Assembly (NCBI GenBank): GCA_964545715.1
Contig: CAZJHX010000064.1
Location: 1-56,844, forward strand
DNA: 56,844 nucleotides
Direction: 5' to 3'
Origin: CAZJHX01 sp964545715
GTDB taxonomy: Bacteria > Myxococcota_A > UBA9042 > GCA-2863065
Program-made: the position numbers and the translations under genes
In this document: positions 46,641-54,940 of the stretch, piece by piece
How the letters are laid out: every line of letters begins with the position of its first letter
How positions within the stretch are numbered: position 1 is the first letter of the stretch
The notes under the pieces: model-generated
Database searches by the model: none
The model's input: only the letters and a program-made list of their open reading frames with translations
What the model was told of the DNA's origin: nothing

Positions 46641-47537
46641 ATGATCGCCTTGCACGTGGAGACACCGACCATCCGCTCTGAATCGCTGTCCGCGATGACG
46701 GGCCGCGCCGTGTGGCTGAAGCTCGAGACGGCGCAGCCGGTCGGGTCCTTCAAGATCCGCGGCATCGGCAACCTGTGCCGCCGCGCGGTCGAGGCGGGCG
46801 CGCGCCGGATCATCTCGTCGTCGGGCGGCAACGCCGGCCTCGCGGCGGCGTACTCGGGCCGCATGCTTCACGTGCCGGTCACGGTCGTCGTCCCCCAGAC
46901 CACCCCCGGCCGGATGCGCACAAAGATCGCGGCCCAGGGCGCCCAGGTCATCGTGCGCGGCGCGGTCTGGGACGAGGCCCACGAGTACGCAAAGACGCTG
47001 GCCTCGGCGACTGACGCCACCCTGGTTCACCCGTTCGACCATCCCGACATCTGGACGGGACACGCCACGCTCATCGCGGAGGCGGCCCCGCTCGTCCCGC
47101 GCCCGGGCGTGGTCGTGGTAGCCGTCGGGGGCGGCGGCCTGCTGTGCGGCGTGGCCGAGGGCATGCACAACGCCGGCTGGGACGCGGTGCCGATCGTGGC
47201 GGCAGAGACCCACGGCGCCGCCAGCTACAAAGCCGCGCTGGACGCCGGCCACCCGGTGGCCATCGCGGCGATCACGACCGTGGCCAAAAACCTGGGCGCC
47301 CGCACGGTATGCCGCCAGGCGGTCACGTGGGCGAGCCAACGCCCGGTCCACGCCTGGCAGACCGACGACTCGGGCGCCCTGGACGCCTGCCGGCGGTTTC
47401 ACCAGGAGCACGAGATCGCCGTCGAGGCGTCGTGCGGGGCGGCGCTTGCGGCTGTTTATGGTTGTGCCGAGCCCATCACGCGGACCACCGGGCCCGTCTT
47501 GATCGTGGTCTGTGGTGGGGCGGAGACGGCAGTCTAG
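46641..47537 (+). CDS. PLP-dependent L-serine/threonine dehydratase-like protein
   Basis: 298 residues of fold-type II. Lys38 in SFKIRG forms the Schiff base; SSSGGNAGLAAAYSG binds the phosphate/substrate, and VVAVGGGGLLCGVAEGM is the Gly-rich loop. The length matches the short serine/threonine ammonia-lyase group without a regulatory domain. It would convert serine or threonine to pyruvate or 2-oxobutyrate. Divergent from the GMC operon with an 84-bp gap and convergent with the next gene (7-nt gap). Confidence 0.85.
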   Translation: MIALHVETPTIRSESLSAMTGRAVWLKLETAQPVGSFKIRGIGNLCRRAVEAGARRIISSSGGNAGLAAAYSGRMLHVPVTVVVPQTTPGRMRTKIAAQGAQVIVRGAVWDEAHEYAKTLASATDATLVHPFDHPDIWTGHATLIAEAAPLVPRPGVVVVAVGGGGLLCGVAEGMHNAGWDAVPIVAAETHGAASYKAALDAGHPVAIAAITTVAKNLGARTVCRQAVTWASQRPVHAWQTDDSGALDACRRFHQEHEIAVEASCGAALAAVYGCAEPITRTTGPVLIVVCGGAETAV

Positions 47538-47544
47538 TCCAGGT

Positions 47545-49056
47545 CTACTCTCCGAAGAGAATCTCCGAGGGCTGCGCCTCTTCGGCCAGGCGCTCAGCCG
47601 CATGGATCGCAGCGCCGAGCACCGCGTGATGCGCCATCGAGAGCTCCGGCGACGAGATGTCCGTGCGCACGATCACAGAGGTATCGATGCCCAGCGCCAC
47701 CGTCACCGGGCCGTGCGCTGTGGTGACCCTGGGTACCACGCTGCGTATGGCGGTCGCCGCCGCGATCGCGCGCTCGCGGTGGTGGTCGCCGGTAAACACA
47801 GCGGTGGCCGACTCGCCGGTGAAGCGGACGATCGCGCCCCGGCGCCCCGTGATCTCCGGTACCGCGACCGGAACCAGCGCGCTGAGGTTATCGACCAGGT
47901 TCTGCTCGCTGTCTTCGGCCGGTCGCAGGCCGTGCAGGCGCCACGCGAGTACGGTCGCCTCCGTGCGGTCGCGTACCTGGGTTTTGCCCGGCTGCGGCAC
48001 GGCCAGCAGGCGATCGGCCAGGCGCGCATCGATAAACTCCGGCAGCAGGGCGTCGGCGTGGGCGGCGCGGAGGTTCTCCCGTAGGTGGCGTACCTGGGCG
48101 ACCGTCTTGTCGATGGTCTCGGTCAGCTCCTGGGGGTTGAACGGCTTGACCACAAAGTCGACGGCGCCGCCGTTCATCGCTGCCCGGATGTTGGCCATGT
48201 CGCCGTACGCCGAGACCATGATGGTGCTAAGCAGCGGACGGCTCTCGCTCACGCGCGTCAGCAAGGTCAGCCCGTCCATCTGCGGCATATTGATGTCCGA
48301 GAGCACCATGTCGATATGCGGGTTCTGCGCCAGCACCTGCAGCGCCTCCTGGCCGTCGTGGGCGAAGAACAGCGCGTAGTCGCCGCGGCGCACGCGACGA
48401 CGCAGGACGGATCGCATCAGAAACTCGATGTCCGGCTCGTCGTCCACGATCAGGATGTGGGCGCAGCGCTCGCGCTCCGTCGCGGCCGCCGCGGAGAAGG
48501 CGTGTGCCAGCGCATGCGCGGAGTCGAAGCTGACGGCCGGGTCGTCGCTGAGGGCGCGCTCAAAAAAAGCGGCGACGCTTGGCGACAACGTCGGCGCCTC
48601 ATCCACGCCTGCGCCTGGGGGCTGGCCCGTCAGCATGAGGTAGGCCAACCGCGCGAGCGCGCACACGTCCGCGCGCACCTCACCTGCGGCCAGCCCGAGA
48701 CCGAGCACCTGTGCCGTCTGGTCCTCTCCATCGGCCAGCAGGAGCAGGGACGCCGCGGTCACATCCCCGTGTACGACGCCGACCGCGTGCGCGGCGGCCA
48801 CTCCCCGAGCCGCACCGCGGATGATTCGCACCGTGTCGGCCAGCGGCAGCGTCGTCACCTTGTCCAGGCGCGACTGCAGCGTCTCTCCGACCGGCTGAGA
48901 GGTCAGAAGATAGGGACGCTCAGCGTCTACGCCGTGACCGGTGATCTCGATGACATTGGGGTGGTGCAATCCGGCGACGAGCTTGGCGTCGCGCTCAAAA
49001 CGCGCAAGCGCGTCGGGGGAGTCCAGTCGATAGCGTCCTGCAATTCGATCCGTCAC
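47545..49056 (-). CDS. Degenerate kinase-receiver-degenerate cyclase protein
   Basis: 503 residues in three parts. About 1-190 resembles a Ser/Thr kinase but lacks the Gly loop and the Lys; HRD is VVHGDV and no DFG is found. About 205-325 is an intact receiver (LIVDDEPD, Asp in VLSDINMPQMDG, Lys in VVKPFNP). About 360-500 resembles a class III adenylate/guanylate cyclase (GAIVRFTGESATAVFTGDHHRE, VALGIDTSVIVRTDISS), but the metal-binding Asp positions are not conserved. The kinase and cyclase parts are thus probably inactive, leaving a phosphorylation-controlled adaptor. No signal peptide. Confidence 0.8.
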   Translation of the reverse strand: MTDRIAGRYRLDSPDALARFERDAKLVAGLHHPNVIEITGHGVDAERPYLLTSQPVGETLQSRLDKVTTLPLADTVRIIRGAARGVAAAHAVGVVHGDVTAASLLLLADGEDQTAQVLGLGLAAGEVRADVCALARLAYLMLTGQPPGAGVDEAPTLSPSVAAFFERALSDDPAVSFDSAHALAHAFSAAAATERERCAHILIVDDEPDIEFLMRSVLRRRVRRGDYALFFAHDGQEALQVLAQNPHIDMVLSDINMPQMDGLTLLTRVSESRPLLSTIMVSAYGDMANIRAAMNGGAVDFVVKPFNPQELTETIDKTVAQVRHLRENLRAAHADALLPEFIDARLADRLLAVPQPGKTQVRDRTEATVLAWRLHGLRPAEDSEQNLVDNLSALVPVAVPEITGRRGAIVRFTGESATAVFTGDHHRERAIAAATAIRSVVPRVTTAHGPVTVALGIDTSVIVRTDISSPELSMAHHAVLGAAIHAAERLAEEAQPSEILFGE

Positions 49057-49166
49057 GCGCTTATTCTCGCATACCGTGCACCGTCATGTGTTCCATAGAG
49101 CATGTCACAACATGTCCGCGGGACAACCACGTGGGACTTGCGCCGGGTCATTAACTAGACCGCACA

Positions 49167-49181
49167 CCCCCGAATAGGGGG
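49167..49181. repeat. Small hairpin in the region before the MopE/TSP3 gene
   Basis: CCCCCGAATAGGGGG, a perfect 5-bp stem with 5-nt loop. Also in 49057-49256 is ATGT-CACA-ACAT. No convincing -35/-10 was found, although the promoters of both divergent genes must lie there. Confidence 0.3.
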
Positions 49182-49256
49182 CATCGCAGCGCACTGGTAC
49201 GGCCGTTGCAGCCCTTTGTGTCCGGTCAAAAGCTAGTGAGAAATACGGAGTTGTTG

Positions 49257-52200
49257 ATGCGGAAGTTGCTGTCGAGTTGCGGCGCGAGCGGGCTGGTGTG
49301 CTTTGTGGTGGCTGGGTTGGGTTGTGCGGATGGATCGGGGCCTGGAGAGAGACCCGATCCATCCCTCTTCTCGGACGCCGGACGGACGGTGTCGGCGCGT
49401 ACGCCGACGGACCCCGCGCTTGGGTCGGACGCCGGGCGCACCCAGGTCCGGCCCACCCCGGTTGACCCCACCGTCGACCCTGTGGACACCCCGGACTACT
49501 TCGGCGAGCCGTGCCTGGAGCACGAGGACTGCGGTGACGACGGCTTCTGCATCTCCCTGGGCGCGGGCGACGACAAGACGTGCACGATCGGCTGCATCGA
49601 GAGCTGCCCGGCGGACTACGGCTGCGCAGCGGTCGGCAACCCCGGCGGCAGCGACGCCATCTTCGTGTGTGCGCCCTACAAGGCCAGCGACTGCGCGGCC
49701 TGCACGACCGACGCCGACTGTGTCTTTGCGGACGCGCGGTGCATCGAGACCGGGCTGAGCGACGCCGCGCCGGACATGCGCTGCTCGCGCGCCTGCGACG
49801 CGGCCGACAACACCTGCGGCGCCGGGTATGCGTGCGCGGACGTGACCACCGCGGCGGGGCAGATCGAGTCGCTGTGTCGGCCGCTGACCGGCAGCTGCGA
49901 GTGCTTTGGCGACATCGACGGCACCACGCGCCCGTGCTCAGCGGTCAACGAGACGGGCACGTGCCTGGGTATCGAGACCTGCAGCGGCCCCCAGGGCTGG
50001 AGCGGCTGCACCGCCAAGACGCCGACCACCGAGGTCTGCGACGGGCTGGATAACGACTGCGACGAGAACATCGACGAGGGCTTTGCCGACTCGGACGGTG
50101 ACGGGCAGCCCGACTGCACCGACACCGATCCCGACGGCGACGGGCTGGCCGGCGCGGCCGACAACTGCCCCGAGCTGGCCAACCCCGAGCAGCTGGACAC
50201 CGACGTGGACGGCGTAGGCGACGCCTGCGACGACGACGATGACGGCGACGGCATCAAAGACGGCGTGGACAACTGCCCCAAGATCGCCAACCCCCAGCAG
50301 CTGGACATGGACGGCGACGGCCTGGCGGACGCGTGCGATGACGACGCGGACGGTGACGGCACCCCCAACAATCTGGATTGTGATCCCATGAACGCCGCGA
50401 TCGTCCCGGGCGCGGCCGAAATCTGCGACGGCGTCGATAACGACTGCAGCGGCGCCGCGGACGAGGGCTTCGCCGACACCGACGGCGACTCCGTGGCGGA
50501 CTGCGTGGACGGCGACACGGACAACGACGGCATCGACAACGCGCTGGACAACTGCCCGGCCGTGGCCAACGCCGATCAGACCAACCTGGACGGCGACGCG
50601 CTGGGCGACGTCTGCGACACCGACAAAGACGGCGACGGCGCCACCTGCGTCGCGGCCGGCGCGTGCCCGGACTGCAACGACGCGGACCCGTCCGTGGCGC
50701 CCGGTCAGGCCGAGCTGTGCGACGGCCTGGACAACAACTGCAACGGCCAGGTGGACGAGGGCTTCAGCGATGTGGACGGCGACGGGCTGGCGGGCTGCAT
50801 CGACGGCGACGACGACGGCGACGGCTTTGACGACGTGCTGGACAACTGCCCGGCGGCACCCAACCCGGATCAGGCCGACCTGGACGGCGACGCGATCGGC
50901 GACGTGTGCGACCAGGACCTGGACGGCGACTCTGTCGCGGGCGCGCTGGACAACTGCCCGTGGGTACCCAACCCCGATCAGCTGGACACGGACGCTGACG
51001 GCGAAGGCGACAGCTGCGACACCGACAATGACGGCGACAGCGTGGGCGACCTCTTCGACAACTGCCCGCTGGTCAGCAACCCGACGCAGGCCAACGCGGA
51101 CGGCGACGTCCAGGGCGACGCGTGCGACACGGACGACGACGGCGACGGCTTCTCGGACAGCCAGGACTGCGCGCCCCTGAACAGCGCCATCTTCCCGGGC
51201 GCCGTGGAGACCTGCGACGGCGTGGACAACAACTGCACCGGCGGCGTCGACGAGGCCGGCGCGCTGGGCTGCACGACGGTCTTCCCCGACGTGGACGGTG
51301 ACGGCTTCGGCCAGATCGGCGGCGCGGCGGCGTGCCTGTGCGGCAAATCGGGACCGACCACGGCCACCGACTGCAACGACAACAGCGCCGCCGTCCATCC
51401 CGGCGCGGCCGAGGTGTGCGGCGGCGGCGACGAAAACTGCAACGGCGTGGCCAACGAGGCCGGGGCGCTCGGGTGCACCAACTTCTTCGCCGACAACGAC
51501 CAGGACGGCTTCGGAGCGGGCGGCGCTCAGTGCGCATGCCAGGCGCCGGCCGGGACCGTGACGAACGCGGGCGACTGCAACGACGGCAACAAGGCGATTC
51601 ACCCGGGCGCGGCCGAGCTCTGCGACGGCGTGGACCAGGACTGCGACGGCATCGGCGACGGTGCCGAGGGGCTCTCCCGTACATGCGGCACCAGCAACGT
51701 CGGCAGCTGCTCGTTGGGCTCGGAGAGCTGCACAAACGGCGGCGGCTGGACCGGCTGCACCGCGGTCTTCCCCAAAGCGGAGACGTGCGGCGGCGGGGAC
51801 GAGAACTGCAACGGCGTGATCGACGAGCCGGGCGCCAAGGGCTGCTCCACGTGGTACTCCGACAAGGACAACGACGGCTACGGCGTGGGCGGCGGCTCGT
51901 GCCAGTGCGCGGCCAGCGGGTCCTTCGGCGCCAAGAAGTCGGGCGACTGCAACGACGCCGCGTCCAACATCAACCCGGGCGCGGGCGACATCTGCGACGC
52001 GCTGGACAACAACTGCGACGGGGCGGTGGACAACGGCACCAAATGCTCGATGCCGGTCTACCGATGGTTCTACTCAAACGGCAAGCTGGCCGACCACTTC
52101 TATACGCACTCGGCCGGTGAGAAGCCGGGCGCCTACCAGTACGAGGGCGTCGGCTTCCGCGTCTACGCCAACAAGGTCAACGGCACGTTCAAGACCACTG

Positions 52201-52469
52201 AGCTGTATCGCAGCTACAACGGCGCGGCCATCGACCACTTCTACACGACCAGCTACAACGAGTTTTTGACGACCGGCAAGAGCTGGACCGTCGAGGGCGT
52301 GATGGGCTACTGCGCCACAACCCACGCGGCCGGCTCCACGCCGCTCTACCGCGCCTGGCACCCCAAGGCGGCCGACCACTTCTACACCACGTCGTGGCCG
52401 GAGATGGTCAACGCCTACTCCAACCTGGGTTACGTCTACGAAGGCGTGCAGTGCTACGTCTGGAAATAA
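49257..52469 (+). CDS. MopE/thrombospondin type-3 repeat lipoprotein
   Basis: 1070 residues from ATG 49257, six bases after ACGGAG. Lipobox GLGC. After a Pro-rich linker and a Cys-rich region come eight MopE-like motifs (CDGLDNDCDENIDEG, CDGVDNDCSGAADEG and variants) and six TSP3 motifs (DNCP..ANP.QLD.D.DG.GDACD), whose Asp-rich loops bind calcium. The last 150 residues have three DUF5648-type repeats (VYRWFYSNGKLADHFYT; LYRSYNGAAIDHFYTT; LYRAWHPKAADHFYTT). It should be a large calcium-stabilised surface protein. The GAC/GGC repeats make the DNA highly repetitive. Function unknown. Confidence 0.88.
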   Translation: MRKLLSSCGASGLVCFVVAGLGCADGSGPGERPDPSLFSDAGRTVSARTPTDPALGSDAGRTQVRPTPVDPTVDPVDTPDYFGEPCLEHEDCGDDGFCISLGAGDDKTCTIGCIESCPADYGCAAVGNPGGSDAIFVCAPYKASDCAACTTDADCVFADARCIETGLSDAAPDMRCSRACDAADNTCGAGYACADVTTAAGQIESLCRPLTGSCECFGDIDGTTRPCSAVNETGTCLGIETCSGPQGWSGCTAKTPTTEVCDGLDNDCDENIDEGFADSDGDGQPDCTDTDPDGDGLAGAADNCPELANPEQLDTDVDGVGDACDDDDDGDGIKDGVDNCPKIANPQQLDMDGDGLADACDDDADGDGTPNNLDCDPMNAAIVPGAAEICDGVDNDCSGAADEGFADTDGDSVADCVDGDTDNDGIDNALDNCPAVANADQTNLDGDALGDVCDTDKDGDGATCVAAGACPDCNDADPSVAPGQAELCDGLDNNCNGQVDEGFSDVDGDGLAGCIDGDDDGDGFDDVLDNCPAAPNPDQADLDGDAIGDVCDQDLDGDSVAGALDNCPWVPNPDQLDTDADGEGDSCDTDNDGDSVGDLFDNCPLVSNPTQANADGDVQGDACDTDDDGDGFSDSQDCAPLNSAIFPGAVETCDGVDNNCTGGVDEAGALGCTTVFPDVDGDGFGQIGGAAACLCGKSGPTTATDCNDNSAAVHPGAAEVCGGGDENCNGVANEAGALGCTNFFADNDQDGFGAGGAQCACQAPAGTVTNAGDCNDGNKAIHPGAAELCDGVDQDCDGIGDGAEGLSRTCGTSNVGSCSLGSESCTNGGGWTGCTAVFPKAETCGGGDENCNGVIDEPGAKGCSTWYSDKDNDGYGVGGGSCQCAASGSFGAKKSGDCNDAASNINPGAGDICDALDNNCDGAVDNGTKCSMPVYRWFYSNGKLADHFYTHSAGEKPGAYQYEGVGFRVYANKVNGTFKTTELYRSYNGAAIDHFYTTSYNEFLTTGKSWTVEGVMGYCATTHAAGSTPLYRAWHPKAADHFYTTSWPEMVNAYSNLGYVYEGVQCYVWK

Positions 52470-52476
52470 TCCAGGG

Positions 52477-54213
52477 TCAGCGCGCGCAGCGAAAGCCCAG
52501 GTCGGCAGCCCGCGCGTCCGGCGTGATGCGGTTGCGATAGCGCGCCCGCAGAAACTTCGCCTCGGCGATACGAAAGCCGCCGCCGCGATCGACCCGCTGA
52601 CTGCCCATCTCTGGACCAGTCGGTGCGTCGGAGTCCCCGCGCGCATAGGCGTTGTCTGCAAACCAGTCGGCCGTCCACTCCCACACGTTGCCCGCCAGGT
52701 CGCACAGCCCGTCGGCGCTGTGTCCGGGATACCGGCTGCACACCTGATCGGTGATGCCTGACCCACAGCCGGGTCCGTCCTGGTTCATCACCGCGCGCGC
52801 GCAGTCCGGCGCCTCGTCCCCCCATGGAAAGCGCCGGGTGCCCGCCGCGGTGGCTGCAAACTCCCACTCGGCCTCGGTGGGCAAACGGCCGCTTGCCCAC
52901 CGGCAGAAGGCCGCCGCCTGATACCAATCCACGCAGTTGATCGGATGCCTGGCCCGGTCTGCTTGCCGAGCGTTGCAGGCCCCTTTGGCGTTGGCGGGAT
53001 CGCACTCGCCGGCGGCCACGCAGGCGTCGTACTGGGAGACCGTGACCTCCGTGCGCGACAGCTCAAAGGCGCCCAGCGTCACCGTGTGGGGCGGTCGCTC
53101 GTTGGCGTGACCGCGCTTGGAGCCCATCTCGAAGGAGCCGCCCTGGAGCGAGACCCAATCCAGGCCGCCCGCGCCTGCTGGTTTCGGGGCCGGCGCCGCC
53201 TCTTTCGAGGGCGCCTGCGGCTCGGGTGTGGACTTGTTCATCCAGACCGCCAGACCGATCCCGGCGACGATCAGGCTCGCAGCCAGCGCCAACACCGGAC
53301 GACGTCGCCGGGTCTTTTCGAGCGGAGCCGCCACACGGGTCGCCTCCACGCTGACCGTGCCCAGCTCCGACCGCAACGCATCGAGCCGGCGCCGTACCTC
53401 CTGCGCCGTGGCCGGTCGGTCGTCGGGCTCCTTGGCCAACAGGCTGCCGATCAGGCTCGCGACACCGGGATCCACACGCACCAACTCGGTCAGCGGCACC
53501 ACGGGCTGTGAGCAGTGCCCCAGCATCATGGCCGTCGGGGTCATGGGCTGACCGGGTTTGGCGACGATCGGATGTCGGCCGCCGACCTGCTCGTACAGCC
53601 AGGCGCCCAGGGAGTAGAGATCGCTGCGGCCGTCCACAGGCGACGCCGTACACTGCTCCGGGCTCATATACGCGGGCGACCCGATCGCGCGATCGCCGGT
53701 GTGTTGCGTCAGCCCCTCGGCAAACTGGTCCGTCAACCGCGCGATGCCGAAGTCCGTCAGGCGCGCAATCGGGCCGTCAGCACCGCGCTCCAGCAGCACA
53801 TTGGCCGGCTTGAGATCGCGATGCACGATGCCCGCCGCGTGGGCCTCCGCCAGCGCCTCGCACAGCTGAGAGGCGATCCGCAGCGCCTGCGACAGGGGCA
53901 GCCGCCCGGCGTCCTCCAGAGTCCCGCCCTCCACAAACTCCATGACCACGAACCAGCCGTGGTCCGGGCTCTCCAACAGATCGTGGACACGGACCACGTA
54001 CTGCGACTGCAGCGACACCAGCGCCTTGGCCTCGCGCTGCAGACGGACCCGATCGACCTCGCGCTGCCCATCGGCGTGCAGCACTTTGATCGCGTAGCGG
54101 GTCTCCAGGTGCACGTGCCGCGCTTCGTAGACCGCGCCAAAGCTCCCCTCGCCGAGCCGGCGGACAAGCTTGTAGCTGCCCAGAAGCAGCGTGCCGGTCA
54201 GGTCGTCAGTCAC
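52477..54213 (-). CDS. Ser/Thr kinase fused to an FGE/sulfatase-modifying-factor domain
   Basis: 578 residues. Kinase about 12-275 with intact motifs: GEGSFG, Lys in YAIKVLH, HRDLKPANV, DFGIARL and SPAYMSPEQ. One membrane helix about 310-328 (VLALAASLIVAGIGLAVWM). Outside the membrane at about 352-578 is an FGE-type domain (GGSFEMGSKRGHANERPPHTV, LPTEAEWEFAA, DLAGNVWEWTADWF, GGGFRIAEAKF, DLGFRC). The active-site Cys pair of true formylglycine-generating enzymes is not seen in the RVDRGGGF...RARYRNR stretch, so it is probably a ligand-binding sensor. Convergent with the MopE gene (7-nt gap). Confidence 0.92.
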   Translation of the reverse strand: MTDDLTGTLLLGSYKLVRRLGEGSFGAVYEARHVHLETRYAIKVLHADGQREVDRVRLQREAKALVSLQSQYVVRVHDLLESPDHGWFVVMEFVEGGTLEDAGRLPLSQALRIASQLCEALAEAHAAGIVHRDLKPANVLLERGADGPIARLTDFGIARLTDQFAEGLTQHTGDRAIGSPAYMSPEQCTASPVDGRSDLYSLGAWLYEQVGGRHPIVAKPGQPMTPTAMMLGHCSQPVVPLTELVRVDPGVASLIGSLLAKEPDDRPATAQEVRRRLDALRSELGTVSVEATRVAAPLEKTRRRRPVLALAASLIVAGIGLAVWMNKSTPEPQAPSKEAAPAPKPAGAGGLDWVSLQGGSFEMGSKRGHANERPPHTVTLGAFELSRTEVTVSQYDACVAAGECDPANAKGACNARQADRARHPINCVDWYQAAAFCRWASGRLPTEAEWEFAATAAGTRRFPWGDEAPDCARAVMNQDGPGCGSGITDQVCSRYPGHSADGLCDLAGNVWEWTADWFADNAYARGDSDAPTGPEMGSQRVDRGGGFRIAEAKFLRARYRNRITPDARAADLGFRCAR

Positions 54214-54272
54214 CGCGTCCGCAGTCTTCCACGCGCCTGTTCACGCGTCGAGAACGTGACGGCCGAGCGCGA

Positions 54273-54854
54273 TCAGAAGACGAGGTCGAACCGCCCGCGC
54301 AGATGGGTCTGGTGAGACTCGTACGCGCCGAAGAGCGCATCGAAATGCACGATGTATGCGCCCAGCCTCGCGGGATGGGACTCCACCGTGACCGTCACCT
54401 CGTCGGCCATCCTCTCGTCGAACATGGTGTCCGGGCTGCTGCCCGCGCACCCCATGACCATCACGGGCGCGTCCCAATCCTCCGCGGATGCGGTGAACGT
54501 ACCCGGCTCGAGCTCCGTCATGATGTCGAGGATCGCCATCGACATCCGGTCGCTCACCGGGGACAGCACCGCAACATTTGCGTAACCCGCGACACCATAT
54601 GCGGACACAGAGGCGGGCGTGCCCTCATCGAGAATGACCCCCGCGTAGTCGCCCGACAGGCTGGCCTGCTGCACGGCCAGGTCCCCTTCTCCGTCAGACC
54701 ACGGCTGATCCCAGGCGGGCGGCTGGGCCTCCGCGACCGGCAGCGGCTGGTCCAGCGGGTTTGCCGACTCTCTGGGCACCAGCAGCAGGTCGATGCAGCC
54801 GGACAGGCACAGCGCAGACGCACCAATCCACAGAATATTCCAAGACTTAGACAC
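54273..54854 (-). CDS. Small lipoprotein of unknown function
   Basis: 193 residues from GTG 54854, chosen for the GGGAGGG upstream and the clean signal (SKSWNILWIGASALCLSGC, lipobox LSGC). The mature part is acidic and probably beta-rich (VAVLSPVSDRMSMAILDIMTEL; VESHPARLGAYIVHFDALFGAYES). I do not recognise a family. It lies between the fibrinogen-like gene and the kinase-FGE gene, all in the same direction, with gaps of 86 and 59 nt. Confidence 0.7.
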   Translation of the reverse strand: MSKSWNILWIGASALCLSGCIDLLLVPRESANPLDQPLPVAEAQPPAWDQPWSDGEGDLAVQQASLSGDYAGVILDEGTPASVSAYGVAGYANVAVLSPVSDRMSMAILDIMTELEPGTFTASAEDWDAPVMVMGCAGSSPDTMFDERMADEVTVTVESHPARLGAYIVHFDALFGAYESHQTHLRGRFDLVF

Positions 54855-54940
54855 AGTTAATCCCTCCCGAGGCCGGCGCTTCGCGTCCCACAAAGCACCC
54901 GCGACTAGGACGCTTTCAGAGCAAGGCGCGTGCCATGGGA

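Noticed and set aside
49938..51602. 554-codon minus-strand frame
   Set aside because: A mirror of the GAC/GGC repeats of the MopE/TSP3 gene; Val/Ala/Arg repeats only.
50000..52030. Regular repeats considered as a CRISPR array
   Set aside because: They are in-frame protein repeats with variable spacing and sequence, explained by MopE and TSP3 motifs.
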